From an uncultured Polaribacter sp. (lineage in GTDB: Bacteria; Bacteroidota; Bacteroidia; Flavobacteriales; Flavobacteriaceae), in the NCBI RefSeq assembly GCF_947503875.1, contig NZ_CANNFH010000002.1, positions 516,877-580,876 of the forward strand: a DNA stretch of 64,000 nt, read 5' to 3'. The position numbers were made by a program, and so were the translations under genes. Shown piece by piece: positions 51,450-60,916 of this stretch; position 1 is the first letter of the stretch, and every line of letters starts with the position of its first letter. The notes under the pieces were generated by a model. It searched no databases and had not been told where the DNA came from. It saw only the letters and a program-made list of their open reading frames with translations.

Positions 51450-53852
51450 TTACTTGCCAAAAAAGTGCAATTCTGTAAACTCTTTTTCTATAGTTATTGT
51501 CTGTGTTTCTAAATTTATAGCATCTAAAGAGATTTCTACATTATCTACCTGTACAGAGGTTATTGTAAAAGGTAAATTATGTATTACAATATTAAATTTG
51601 CTGTAGGGTGCATTGTAATCTCCTTCCTTATGTTGTTGTAAAATAAACTCTTTCTTTTTACCAGTTACTTTAAATGTTCTTAAGCTAAATCTACCTTTTT
51701 TGTAATCGTAACCATCATGTGCATCATCATACAATTTAGACGTTTCTTTACCTTGCTTATAATAAACATCTAAAGTTATTTCTTTAAAATCTTTTTCTCC
51801 AACATATTGTTGTACTGGGTATTTAGGTATAACAGCACCTTCTTTTATAAATATTGGCATACTATCTAAATCAGCATCTACCCATACTTCTTTCCCACCT
51901 TCTACAATTTCATTGGTCCAGAAGTTGTACCACATACCTCTTGGCACATACATTCTTCTTCCTTTAGCATTAGGTTCTTGTATTGGACAAACTAGTATTT
52001 TTTCACCATAAATAAATTCGTCACTTCTATAATGTGTTTGTGTATCTTCTTGATCATATAAAACCAAAGATTTTAAAATAGGTGTACCATTGTTTATATG
52101 CTCCCAAAATGCGGTGTATAAATACGGTAAAAGTTGGTATCTTAATTCTACAAATTTTCTTACAATGTCTGTAATTTCACTGCCAAACACCCAAGGCTCT
52201 TGATCTCCATGATCTCCAGAAGAATGTACTCTACAGAATACATGAAAAACGCCTAATTGTATCCATCTTGCAAATAATTCGCCTTGTGGTTGTTCTGCAA
52301 ATCCACCAATATCAGATCCTGCAAAAGAAAAACCAGACATGGCCATTCTTTGCGCTTGGTTATTAGCAACTGCTAAATGTTCCCAAGTAGCAACATTATC
52401 TCCAAACCAAGTAGAGGTATATCTTTGTGCCCCAGAGTAAGCAGACCTAGTAATTACAAAAGGTCTTTTTGGATATGCATATTTTTTTAGTCCATGGTAA
52501 GTTGCACGTGCCATTTGCGTACCATAAATATTATGCGCTTTTCTATGTGAACAAGGGTTTCCATCATAATCATGACGTACATCATCTGGAAAAGATTTAT
52601 TAGGTACGTCCATTACAGCAGGCTCATTCATGTCATTCCAAACACCTTTTACACCAATATCTTCTATAAGTTCTTTAAAAAGTGTAGACCACCATTTTCT
52701 AACTTCTGGTTTGGTATAATCAGGAAAATAACATTCTCCTGGCCAAACTTTCCCTTTCATATATGGGCCATCTGCACGTTTACAGAAATAATCTTTATCT
52801 AATGCTTCTTTAAAAACATCATATTCTAAGTCTATTTTAATTCCTGGATCTATAATTACAACAGTTTTAAAGCCATCATCTTCTAACTCTTTAACCATTC
52901 TTTTTGGATCTGGAAAATAATTTTTATCCCAGGTAAAGCATCTAAAACCATCCATATAATCAATATCTAAATATATAGCATCACATGGTATTTGTAAATC
53001 TCTAAAGGTTTTGGTTACTTCTTTTACGTTGCTTTCTGGATAATAACTCCATTTACATTGGTGAAACCCTAGTGCCCAAAGTGGAGGTAAAGCATGAGGT
53101 TTGCCTGTTAAATCTGTGTAGTTGGCAACAACATCTTCCATTTGTGGGCCATAAATAAAATAATAATTCATTTCACCACCATGTGCCCAAAAACTAGTTA
53201 CATTTCTTCTTTCATGCGCAAAATCAAAATGTGTTTTAAAAGTATTGTCAAAGAAAATACCGTAAGATTTATTGTCTTGTATAGCGGTGTAAAATGGAAT
53301 AGCTTTATAAATAGGATCTGTATTTTTACCAAATGCGTAAGAATCTGTAGCCCAATTCTCAAAGCGCTTACCTTTTAGATTTACATCTACGGGTTTGTCT
53401 CCTAAGCCATAAAAACTTTCTGCTTTTTGGCAATTTTTACTCATTTTTACAATGTCTCCTCCATACTCATAACTTTCTTCCCAATGAAAACCAATTTCAT
53501 CTTCATTAATAAGTGTAAGATCTACTGCATCATAAATTTTTATTTGCAGACTTTTCTTTTCTACTTTACAAATTAATTTAGAAGTAGTAACAATATAATG
53601 GGTGTCATCTTCTGAAACTTCTAAAAAACTATAACCTCTGCTAGCGTGAATAGTGATACCGTAAGAAAAGTCTTTTTCGAATTTACCTGAAGTGGCATAT
53701 CTAAAACGAATTACACTATCTCTAACAACGGTTAGTTGTAAGACTACGTTATTTGCAGTTGTAAAATAGAGTGTATCTACGTCTTTTTTGTAATTTATTA
53801 TGTGAGTAGGAAACAAATTTCCTTTTTGTTCTAATTCTGTATTAACAATCAT
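51450..53852 (-). CDS. GH31 alpha-glucosidase
   Basis: An 800-residue cytoplasmic glycosidase (no signal peptide). The GH31 nucleophile Asp is in GVWNDMNEPAV near residue 410, and the acid/base Asp in TSTWFGDNVATWEHL near 480. LPPLWALGFHQCKWSY and YLDIDYMDGFRCFTWD are further barrel motifs, and a beta-sandwich N-domain precedes. The lack of a signal and the glycogen genes upstream suggest a role in alpha-glucan turnover. It follows glgB by 238 bases that hold a terminator, so it is probably a separate unit. Confidence 0.93.
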   Translation of the reverse strand: MIVNTELEQKGNLFPTHIINYKKDVDTLYFTTANNVVLQLTVVRDSVIRFRYATSGKFEKDFSYGITIHASRGYSFLEVSEDDTHYIVTTSKLICKVEKKSLQIKIYDAVDLTLINEDEIGFHWEESYEYGGDIVKMSKNCQKAESFYGLGDKPVDVNLKGKRFENWATDSYAFGKNTDPIYKAIPFYTAIQDNKSYGIFFDNTFKTHFDFAHERRNVTSFWAHGGEMNYYFIYGPQMEDVVANYTDLTGKPHALPPLWALGFHQCKWSYYPESNVKEVTKTFRDLQIPCDAIYLDIDYMDGFRCFTWDKNYFPDPKRMVKELEDDGFKTVVIIDPGIKIDLEYDVFKEALDKDYFCKRADGPYMKGKVWPGECYFPDYTKPEVRKWWSTLFKELIEDIGVKGVWNDMNEPAVMDVPNKSFPDDVRHDYDGNPCSHRKAHNIYGTQMARATYHGLKKYAYPKRPFVITRSAYSGAQRYTSTWFGDNVATWEHLAVANNQAQRMAMSGFSFAGSDIGGFAEQPQGELFARWIQLGVFHVFCRVHSSGDHGDQEPWVFGSEITDIVRKFVELRYQLLPYLYTAFWEHINNGTPILKSLVLYDQEDTQTHYRSDEFIYGEKILVCPIQEPNAKGRRMYVPRGMWYNFWTNEIVEGGKEVWVDADLDSMPIFIKEGAVIPKYPVQQYVGEKDFKEITLDVYYKQGKETSKLYDDAHDGYDYKKGRFSLRTFKVTGKKKEFILQQHKEGDYNAPYSKFNIVIHNLPFTITSVQVDNVEISLDAINLETQTITIEKEFTELHFFGK

Positions 53853-54028
53853 AAACGGTTGTTTTTTATTAAAAATCTACAAAGTTTGGTTTGTTCCGCA
53901 GAACTAATTTCGGTAATTACTGTAGCTAAAATATTATTTATTTATTTAAAAATGAAGTCATTACTTTTTCTTTTTTTAATATTCTGAAAGGATTAAAAAA
54001 AAGCGGATTTATTAAGAAATAATAAAAA

Positions 54029-54080
54029 TAAGTTCCTTTTTTTTATTGTTTTCTTAGTCAAACAAAAAAAAGGAACTTAT
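54029..54080 (-). terminator. Terminator after glgB
   Basis: ATAAGTTCCTTTTTTTT pairs with AAAAAAAGGAACTTAT around a 20-base loop, 10 bases after the glgB stop. Confidence 0.88.
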
Positions 54081-54090
54081 GTATTGAAGT

Positions 54091-55998
54091 TTATTTATAT
54101 TTAAAAGCAATCATTCCTAATGGTGGTAGTTGTAGTGCTACTGAATGGGCTCTGCCATTCCATTGTTTTTCTTCTGAAGTAAGTGCAGTATTTTTAAAAT
54201 TGGTGGTGCCATTATATTTGGCTATATCTGTATTAAAAACTTCTACTAAGTTTCCTTTGTTTGGTAAACCTATTCTGTAATTTTCTCTTGGTTGTGGTGT
54301 TAGATTTAAAACAATAATTACATCATCTTTCTTGTTTTTTCCTTTTCTTATGTAAGACATTACAGAGTTTTCATGGTCACCATGATCTATCCATTCAAAA
54401 CCATCTGGAGAAAATTGTTTTTGATGCAATGCTTTTTCAGTTGCATAAAATTTATTTAAATCTCTTACAAGGTTTTGTGCACCTTTATGTACATCATATT
54501 CTAAAACAAACCAATCTAAACTTTTTTCAAAATCCCATTCAGAAACTTGTCCAAATTCACTTCCTTGAAACAATAGTTTTGTTCCTGGGTGTGTAAACAT
54601 AAAACTATACAATAAGCGCAAATTAGCAAAGCGTTGCCATTCATCACCAGGCATTTTGTCTAAAATAGATTTTTTGCCATATACAACTTCATCATGAGAA
54701 AGTGGTAGCATAAAATTTTCTGTAAACGCATAATTTAAGCTAAAGGTTAAATCGTTTTGGTGATGTTTTCTATAAATAGGTTCTTTAGCAAAATAGTCTA
54801 AAGTATCGTGCATCCAACCCATCATCCATTTCATACCAAAGCCTAATCCGCCAGAAAAAACGGGACTAGAAACTTGTGGGAAAGAGGTAGACTCTTCTGC
54901 AATGGTTTGTACATCTGGATAAAATTTATAAACAGCTTCATTCATTTCTTTTAAGAAACTAATGGCTTCTAAATTCTCTCTTCCACCAAATTCATTTGCT
55001 TCCCATTCTCCATCTTCTCTAGAATAATCTAAGAAAAGCATAGAGGCAACAGCATCTACCCTTAGGCCATCTGCATGATATTGATCTAACCAAAATAAAG
55101 CATTACTAATTAAAAAAGATTTAACTTCTGCTCTTCCATAATTAAAAATTAAACTTTTCCAATCTTGGTGATACCCTTTTCTAGGATCTGGATGTTCATA
55201 AACACAGGTTCCATCAAAATTACCTAAACCATGCGCATCTGAAGGAAAGTGAGAAGGTACCCAATCTAATAAAACGCCAATACCTTTTTCGTGAAATTTA
55301 TCTACTAAAAATTTAAATTCATCAGGATAACCAAAACGAGAAGTAGGAGCAAAGTAACCTGTTAATTGGTATCCCCAACTTGGGTCATAAGGAAACTCCA
55401 TAATTGGCATAAATTCTACGTGTGTAAAATTCATGTCTGCAACATAATTTACCAATTCATCAGCTAGTTCTGTATAGCTCATAAATCTGTTTTCAGAGAT
55501 TTTTTGTTTCCAAGAGCCTAAATGTACTTCGTAAACGGCGTAAGGAGCATCTAAGGCGTTGTGCTTCTTGCGCTCGTTCATCCATTTTTTATCTTTCCAG
55601 CTGTAATTGTCTTCCCAAACTATAGAAGCAGTTTTTGGTGGATGTTCGTTTCTACGAGCATAAGGATCTGCTTTTTCTGTAACGATGCCATTATTGCTGC
55701 TAAAAATTTTGTATTTGTATAAATTACCTTTACCTACATAAGGTATAAAGCCTTCCCAAATTCCACTAGCATCCCATCTAACATTTAGTGGATGTTCTTG
55801 ATCGTTCCAATAATTAAAATCGCCAACAACAGAAACTTCTTTTGCGCTTGGTGCCCAAACTGCAAAATACGTACCTTCTATACCATCTATGGTAGTAATG
55901 TGTGAGCCAAATTTCTCGTATAATTTGTAGTGTTTACCAGTTTTAAATAGGTTTATATCAAATTCTGAAAATAAACTATGTGCTATTACTTTAGACAT
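54091..55998 (-). CDS. glgB: 1,4-alpha-glucan branching enzyme
   Basis: A 635-residue GH13 enzyme that adds alpha-1,6 branches to glycogen. It has a CBM48 domain (residues about 20-110), then the catalytic barrel: nucleophile Asp in DGLRVDAVASMLFLDYSR near 315, acid/base Glu in IAEESTSFP near 370, and LPLSHDEVVYGKKS near 440. The C-terminal beta domain is complete. It shares a short gap of 28 bases with glgC in a glgA-glgC-glgB run. Confidence 0.96.
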   Translation of the reverse strand: MSKVIAHSLFSEFDINLFKTGKHYKLYEKFGSHITTIDGIEGTYFAVWAPSAKEVSVVGDFNYWNDQEHPLNVRWDASGIWEGFIPYVGKGNLYKYKIFSSNNGIVTEKADPYARRNEHPPKTASIVWEDNYSWKDKKWMNERKKHNALDAPYAVYEVHLGSWKQKISENRFMSYTELADELVNYVADMNFTHVEFMPIMEFPYDPSWGYQLTGYFAPTSRFGYPDEFKFLVDKFHEKGIGVLLDWVPSHFPSDAHGLGNFDGTCVYEHPDPRKGYHQDWKSLIFNYGRAEVKSFLISNALFWLDQYHADGLRVDAVASMLFLDYSREDGEWEANEFGGRENLEAISFLKEMNEAVYKFYPDVQTIAEESTSFPQVSSPVFSGGLGFGMKWMMGWMHDTLDYFAKEPIYRKHHQNDLTFSLNYAFTENFMLPLSHDEVVYGKKSILDKMPGDEWQRFANLRLLYSFMFTHPGTKLLFQGSEFGQVSEWDFEKSLDWFVLEYDVHKGAQNLVRDLNKFYATEKALHQKQFSPDGFEWIDHGDHENSVMSYIRKGKNKKDDVIIVLNLTPQPRENYRIGLPNKGNLVEVFNTDIAKYNGTTNFKNTALTSEEKQWNGRAHSVALQLPPLGMIAFKYK

Positions 55999-56026
55999 AT
56001 AAAAGTTTTAAATTAGAAAATGATAT

Positions 56027-57289
56027 TTATATTACTGTTCCTTTTGGAATTACTGCTCCTTTTTTTATAACAATGATACCGTTTTTAACTTGATAAAGAG
56101 CTGTTTCTATATCTTTTAAATGTGATCCGCCAGAAATTTTACAGTCATCTCCAATTCTTACATTTTTATCGATTATACAATTGTTTATAACACATCTGTC
56201 TCCAATACCAAGTTGTATCTCTATATTATTTTTTTCTATTTCTGCTAAAGATTCGTAGCTATCATTACCCATCATATAAGTATTGGTTACTATAGCTTTT
56301 TCTCCTATTTTAGATCGAATACCAATTACAGATTTTTCTATTTTTTCTGCATTAATAAGACAACCATCTGCAATAACTGTTTTATTTAAAATAGTGCCAT
56401 TAAATTTAGATGTTGGTAAGATACGAGGTCTTGTAAAAACCCGGTTTGCATCATATAAATTAAATTTTGGAATATCTTCTGTTAACCCAATATTTGCTTC
56501 AAAAAAAGAATCTATTGTTCCAATATCTGTCCAATATCCCTCATAAGGATAGCTCATGGTTTTATGGTCATTAATGGCTTGTGGTATAATTTCTTTACCA
56601 AAATCTATGGTATCAGGATTGGCCATTAGTTCTACCAATAACGCTCTATTAAAAATATAAATTCCCATAGAAGCTAAATAGTTTCTGTCTTCCTTTTTCA
56701 TTTCTGCACTCACCTCAGAAGTCCATTCTGGTAATAAACTAGCATCTGGCTTTTCTATAAATGATGTAATTTGATTATTATCATCAGTCTTTAAAATACC
56801 AAAAGAAGTGGCATCTTTGCTATTTACTGGGTACGTAGCAATAGATATTTTTGCACCACTTTGTTCGTGCTTATCTATCATATCTTGAAAATCCATATTA
56901 TACAACTGATCTCCGGATAATATTAGTGCATATTTAAAGTCATTTTCTAAAAAATGATGCATACTTTGCCTTACAGCATCTGCTGTTCCTTGAAACCATT
57001 TATCACTTTTCATAGTTTGTTCTGCGGCCAAAACATCTACAAAGGCAGCACTAAAAAAACTAAAATGATAGGTGTTTTTTATATGCTGATTTAACGATGC
57101 AGAATTAAATTGTGTTAACACATACATTCTTTTAATGTCTGCATTTATACAATTAGAAATAGGAATATCTACCAATCTGTACTTACCAGCTATGGGAACC
57201 GCAGGTTTAGATCTATCTGCAGTTAAAGGGTAAAGTCTAGATCCTTGTCCTCCTCCTAAAATAATTCCTAATACGTTATCGTTAATCAT
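56027..57289 (-). CDS. glgC: Glucose-1-phosphate adenylyltransferase
   Basis: A 420-residue enzyme making ADP-glucose. It has the nucleotide loop GIILGGGQGSRLYPLT, substrate motifs MASMGIYIFNR-like (LASMGIYIFNR near 208) and GYWTDIGTIDSFFEAN near 252, and a C-terminal left-handed helix (IGDDCKISGGSHL). Bacterial GlgC is usually tetrameric and controlled by glycolytic intermediates; the N-terminal Arg-rich allosteric segment is short here. It lies 4 bases after glgA. Confidence 0.95.
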   Translation of the reverse strand: MINDNVLGIILGGGQGSRLYPLTADRSKPAVPIAGKYRLVDIPISNCINADIKRMYVLTQFNSASLNQHIKNTYHFSFFSAAFVDVLAAEQTMKSDKWFQGTADAVRQSMHHFLENDFKYALILSGDQLYNMDFQDMIDKHEQSGAKISIATYPVNSKDATSFGILKTDDNNQITSFIEKPDASLLPEWTSEVSAEMKKEDRNYLASMGIYIFNRALLVELMANPDTIDFGKEIIPQAINDHKTMSYPYEGYWTDIGTIDSFFEANIGLTEDIPKFNLYDANRVFTRPRILPTSKFNGTILNKTVIADGCLINAEKIEKSVIGIRSKIGEKAIVTNTYMMGNDSYESLAEIEKNNIEIQLGIGDRCVINNCIIDKNVRIGDDCKISGGSHLKDIETALYQVKNGIIVIKKGAVIPKGTVI

Positions 57290-57293
57290 AATA

Positions 57294-58700
57294 TTATTTC
57301 TTTTTTTTACTTATTGATTGATATAAATCTACATAGACTTTGGCAGAGTTGCCCCAGGAGTAATTAATTTTCATTACTTCTTTCACATTTTTTTTAAATA
57401 CTTTTTTATTCTTGTAATATACTACAGCTCTAGAAATTGCCTCAGTAACTTGTGTTACTGTTACTCCTTCATGACAAATCCCAAAACCTTCGTTATCAAT
57501 ATCTATAATTGTATCTTTTAAACCGCCAATACTATTCACAACAGGTATTGTACCATATCTTAAAGAATACATTTGGTTTAATCCACAAGGTTCTACACGA
57601 GAAGGCATCAATAAAAAGTCTGTACCAGCATATATTTTGTGCGCCAAACTTTCATCATAACCAATAAAGGAATTGTAATTTTTATTATTGATTTTTGAAA
57701 GGCGCTCTTCAGTCTCTTTATGACCAGAACCCAATAATAATATAGATATCTCATTCTCTTCTAAAGCTTTCTCAAATATTTCGGGAAATAAGTCAGCTCC
57801 TTTTTCGCCAACCAGTCTTCCTATAAATGCAAAAAGAGGTTTAGAAATATCTAAATTGAATTTTTCACACAAATATTTCTTATTTCCTTTTTTACCAGAT
57901 ATTACGTTATCACTGTTAAAATTCTTTACTAATGTTTTATCCGTTTCAGGATTCCAAACATTCCAATCAATGCCATTTAAAATACCAACACACTTTTCGC
58001 TTTCGTTACTTAGCAAACTCTCTAAACCATTTGCTTTCTGTTTTAGTTCTTCCATATAAGATGGAGAAACTGTAGTAACACGCCAAGCACATTTAATTGC
58101 TGCAGCAAGCGGATTTATTTCACCACTCCAATCTAGTAAACCTACCTTACTAAAGTCAAATGGAGGAATTAAATGCATATTATCATGTGAAAACCAACCC
58201 TGATATTGTGCGTTATGTATGGTTAAAACCGTAGGAATATCTTTTAGTTTAGTATACTGATAACATTCTTTTGTCATAAAAGGGATTAAACCAGTGTGAT
58301 GATCATGCACATGAATGATATTCGGCTTGTATTCAAATGTCATAATCCAATCTAAGGCAGCAATTTGAAAAGCTAAAAAGCGTTCGGTGTCATTATAAGA
58401 ATAAACGTAATCTTTATAAATTAAATCAGCTATATCAACACAAAACAGATCAAAACCAATTAAGCTATCTTTTAATTTTAAAATTTTAAAATTATGGTAA
58501 CTATGGCCTAGTGCAATGGAATTTTCATAAATAATATCAAAAGAATTACTATTGGTAAACTTATTGTTGTAAAAAGGCATTATTACGCTACTTTCTACGC
58601 CCAATTCTTTTTGGTACTTAGGTAGCGCACCTACAACGTCTGCTAAACCACCAACCTTTGCGATAGGAAAACATTCTGCGCTTATATGTACTATATTCAT
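57294..58700 (-). CDS. glgA: Glycogen synthase (GT5)
   Basis: A 468-residue retaining glycosyltransferase using ADP-glucose. The N-terminal KVGGLADVVGALPK (residues 15-28) is the classic GT5 motif; the C-domain has FAFIGRLVGEKGADL near 290 and the acceptor Glu in PSRVEPCGLNQMYSLRYGTIPVV near 375. It begins the glycogen operon. The upstream gap of 112 bases has no feature beyond its promoter. Confidence 0.95.
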   Translation of the reverse strand: MNIVHISAECFPIAKVGGLADVVGALPKYQKELGVESSVIMPFYNNKFTNSNSFDIIYENSIALGHSYHNFKILKLKDSLIGFDLFCVDIADLIYKDYVYSYNDTERFLAFQIAALDWIMTFEYKPNIIHVHDHHTGLIPFMTKECYQYTKLKDIPTVLTIHNAQYQGWFSHDNMHLIPPFDFSKVGLLDWSGEINPLAAAIKCAWRVTTVSPSYMEELKQKANGLESLLSNESEKCVGILNGIDWNVWNPETDKTLVKNFNSDNVISGKKGNKKYLCEKFNLDISKPLFAFIGRLVGEKGADLFPEIFEKALEENEISILLLGSGHKETEERLSKINNKNYNSFIGYDESLAHKIYAGTDFLLMPSRVEPCGLNQMYSLRYGTIPVVNSIGGLKDTIIDIDNEGFGICHEGVTVTQVTEAISRAVVYYKNKKVFKKNVKEVMKINYSWGNSAKVYVDLYQSISKKKK

Positions 58701-58812
58701 AATTAATATATTGGGGGTGTTAAATATTTATAAGCTCTAAAACCTTTCTGAACTTCAGGCTTTACAAAGTACAATGTTTTAGCTAAAAAATCAAAATTCT
58801 AATTCATTTTAA

Positions 58813-59400
58813 TTAACCATTTCTTTGTTTGTTAATCTCATCTTGCAATTGCCTTCTTAATTTTTGTTCTCTTTTTAAAGATTTCTTTCGGTGTTCTTCA
58901 AATTCATTAGTAACATGTTCTAAATTTTCTTTAGCTTCTTTTGTTAAAATTTTACTTCTAGAAAATTTAGAAATAAAAATACAGAAACCTGAAAACAGTA
59001 ATAAAATAATGCTCCAAAGAATTAAGTTGTAACTTACTTTACTTAATTGTATGCCAAATAGAGAAATGTTGTCTTCCTTTAAATTAGATTCTGCTAGTGC
59101 TTTTTGTGTTTCTGCTAATATTGTCTTCGTCTTTTTTATGTTTTCTTTTTCAATACTTAATAAGTTTTCTTTTTCAAGAATAATTTTTTTTGATGTTTTT
59201 ATGGAATCTAGAACATTCTGTTTAAGTTGTAGATATTTTTCTTTATTTATTACTTTATATCTTTGGTAAGTTGTAGACGTTTTATAAATATTATTAAATT
59301 GACCATTTAAAGAACTATCTTGTTTTATTTCTGCAGTTAGCTGTCCAAAAAGTTGAAGTTTGATAAGTAAAAGAACGGCAAGGAATAAGTTAAACTTCAT
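58813..59400 (-). CDS. Exported coiled-coil protein with one membrane helix
   Basis: A 195-residue protein: signal peptide (LFLAVLLLIKLQLFG), a mostly helical periplasmic region with heptads (KKIILEKENLLSIEKENIKKTKT), one transmembrane helix (NLILWSIILLLFSGFCIFI), and a Lys/Arg/Glu-rich cytoplasmic coiled coil. From memory, flavobacterial relatives are wrongly labelled tRNA methyltransferase; nothing here supports that. It follows the ribosomal-protein operon. Confidence 0.7.
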   Translation of the reverse strand: MKFNLFLAVLLLIKLQLFGQLTAEIKQDSSLNGQFNNIYKTSTTYQRYKVINKEKYLQLKQNVLDSIKTSKKIILEKENLLSIEKENIKKTKTILAETQKALAESNLKEDNISLFGIQLSKVSYNLILWSIILLLFSGFCIFISKFSRSKILTKEAKENLEHVTNEFEEHRKKSLKREQKLRRQLQDEINKQRNG

Positions 59401-59462
59401 GATTGTTAAAAGTTATTTTTAAGTTTTACTTAGTGTGTTTATTATAATAGTAAATATAATAA

Positions 59463-59491
59463 AAAAACCCAAACAAAATGTTTGGGTTTTA
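59463..59491 (-). terminator. Terminator after rplT
   Basis: AAAACCCAAACA and TGTTTGGGTTTT form a 12-base stem with flanking A and T runs. Confidence 0.93.
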
Positions 59492-59513
59492 ATTATAAGC
59501 AAGTAATTAATAA

Positions 59514-59858
59514 TTATTTAATCTTTTCTACAACTGCCTTAAAAGCGTCTGGGCTGTTTACAGCTAAATCAGCTAAAACCTTACGGTTTAATTCGATGTT
59601 GTTAGCTTTAACTTTTCCCATAAACTGAGAGTAAGACATTCCATTTAAACGAGCTGCGGCGTTAATACGTACAATCCATAAAGAACGGAAGTTTCTCTTA
59701 TTGTTTTTACGGTCTCTATATGCATAAAGCATACCTTTTTCAACCGCATTTTTTGCTACTGTATAAACGTTTTTTCTACGTCCAAAGTAACCTTTTGCTG
59801 CCTTCAAGATTTTTTTTCTTCTTTTTCTTGAGGCTACTGAATTTACTGATCTTGGCAT
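59514..59858 (-). CDS. rplT: Ribosomal protein L20
   Basis: A 114-residue large-subunit protein that binds 23S rRNA early in assembly. The basic N-terminus [18 protein letters not shown] and the [17 protein letters not shown] region are diagnostic. It follows rpmI by 107 bases; in other bacteria L20 controls the infC-rpmI-rplT message, but I see no clear L20 leader here. Confidence 0.97.
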   Translation of the reverse strand: MPRSVNSVASRKRRKKILKAAKGYFGRRKNVYTVAKNAVEKGMLYAYRDRKNNKRNFRSLWIVRINAAARLNGMSYSQFMGKVKANNIELNRKVLADLAVNSPDAFKAVVEKIK

Positions 59859-59965
59859 AATTTCAATGTGTTTTGTAATAAGCGGCGTTACTAACGTACT
59901 TCTAATTAAAAATGACTTTAATTGCTATATTACATGGTTAATAATAAAATTCCCTGTAATTAAAC

Positions 59966-60163
59966 TTATTTTAAGTTTAATTGTTGTTTAATGTTAGCTT
60001 CATCAGACTTATGTACTAAAGTATCATGAGTTAACCTTAACTTACGTTTTTTAGACTTCTTTGTTAAAATATGACTTTTAAACGCGTGCTTTCTTTTTAA
60101 TTTTCCAGTACCAGTAACTTTAAATCGTTTTTTGGCGCTAGATTTGGTTTTCATTTTAGGCAT
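59966..60163 (-). CDS. rpmI: Ribosomal protein L35
   Basis: A 65-residue basic ribosomal protein: [20 protein letters not shown] then [24 protein letters not shown] tail. It has an unusual strong Shine-Dalgarno (GAAGGAGAG directly before the ATG), rare in this phylum. It follows infC by 126 bases that contain a hairpin. Confidence 0.97.
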   Translation of the reverse strand: MPKMKTKSSAKKRFKVTGTGKLKRKHAFKSHILTKKSKKRKLRLTHDTLVHKSDEANIKQQLNLK

Positions 60164-60164
60164 C

Positions 60165-60172
60165 TCTCCTTC
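60165..60172 (-). promoter_or_regulatory. Strong Shine-Dalgarno before rpmI
   Basis: On the minus strand GAAGGAGAG lies right before the rpmI ATG, only 2 bases after the AGGAG core. Most starts in the window have no such motif. Confidence 0.7.
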
Positions 60173-60220
60173 GTTTTAACTTGCTTAATATTGATAGTTA
60201 AAAAAGTAAGAAAGTTTATA

Positions 60221-60276
60221 AAGTTTAAAAGTTTGGCATGCGCAATACTTTAAATACTTTAAGAACTTTTAAACTT
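60221..60276. repeat. 13-base inverted repeat between infC and rpmI
   Basis: AAGTTTAAAAGTT (60221-60233) and AACTTTTAAACTT (60264-60276) are perfectly complementary around a 30-base loop containing GGCATGCGC. There is no T run, so it may be an RNA-processing or attenuation structure rather than a terminator. Confidence 0.75.
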
Positions 60277-60289
60277 TAAGAACTTAATT

Positions 60290-60850
60290 TTATTTTACTT
60301 TCTTAGGAGCAATAAACATAATCATACGCTTACCCTCTAATTTTGGTAATTGTTCTACTTTACCATATTCCTCTAATTCCTGAGCTAATTTTAATAAAAG
60401 AATTTGTCCTTGTTCTTTAAAGATAATAGAACGTCCTTTAAAGAAAACAAAAGCTTTTAGCTTAGCACCATCTTGTAAAAACTTAATGGCGTGCTTTTTC
60501 TTAAATTCATAATCATGCTCATCTGTTTGAGGTCCAAAACGAATTTCTTTAATAGTAACCTTAGTTGCCTTAGATTTTAAAGCTTTTTCTCGTTTCTTTT
60601 GCTCATACAAGAATTTCTTGTAATCAATAATTTTACAAACAGGTGGTTTTGCCTTTGGCGAAATTTCTACCAAATCCAATTCCTGATCTTTGGCTAAATC
60701 TTTAGCTTTCGCTAACGGATATACACCAACTTCTACATTATCGCCCACAAGACGAACTTCGTCAACATATTTTATTTTCTCATTAATCCTATGTTGATCT
60801 TCTTTGATTACTCTTAATGGCCTTCTTGACCTACTTCTACGTATTGCTAT
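60290..60850 (-). CDS. infC: Translation initiation factor IF-3, AUA start
   Basis: A 186-residue IF-3 if begun at the ATA codon at 60850: (M)[18 protein letters not shown], then [20 protein letters not shown]. No ATG, GTG or TTG lies in frame before the conserved N-domain, and a TAA lies two codons upstream of the ATA; the first standard start would cut off 34 conserved residues. infC in other bacteria uses AUU or similar rare starts, which IF-3 itself rejects, giving autoregulation. Conserved C-domain parts are [20 protein letters not shown] and [12 protein letters not shown]. It follows thrS by 66 bases. Confidence 0.92.
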   Translation of the reverse strand: MAIRRSRSRRPLRVIKEDQHRINEKIKYVDEVRLVGDNVEVGVYPLAKAKDLAKDQELDLVEISPKAKPPVCKIIDYKKFLYEQKKREKALKSKATKVTIKEIRFGPQTDEHDYEFKKKHAIKFLQDGAKLKAFVFFKGRSIIFKEQGQILLLKLAQELEEYGKVEQLPKLEGKRMIMFIAPKKVK

Positions 60851-60916
60851 GACTTATAAATTTAAATTATACAATTGTTGTATTACCAACGTTTATGTTT
60901 CGAAATTCAAAATTAA

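Noticed and set aside
59859..59965. L20 autoregulatory leader
   Set aside because: No convincing pseudoknot or L20-site mimic could be drawn by eye.
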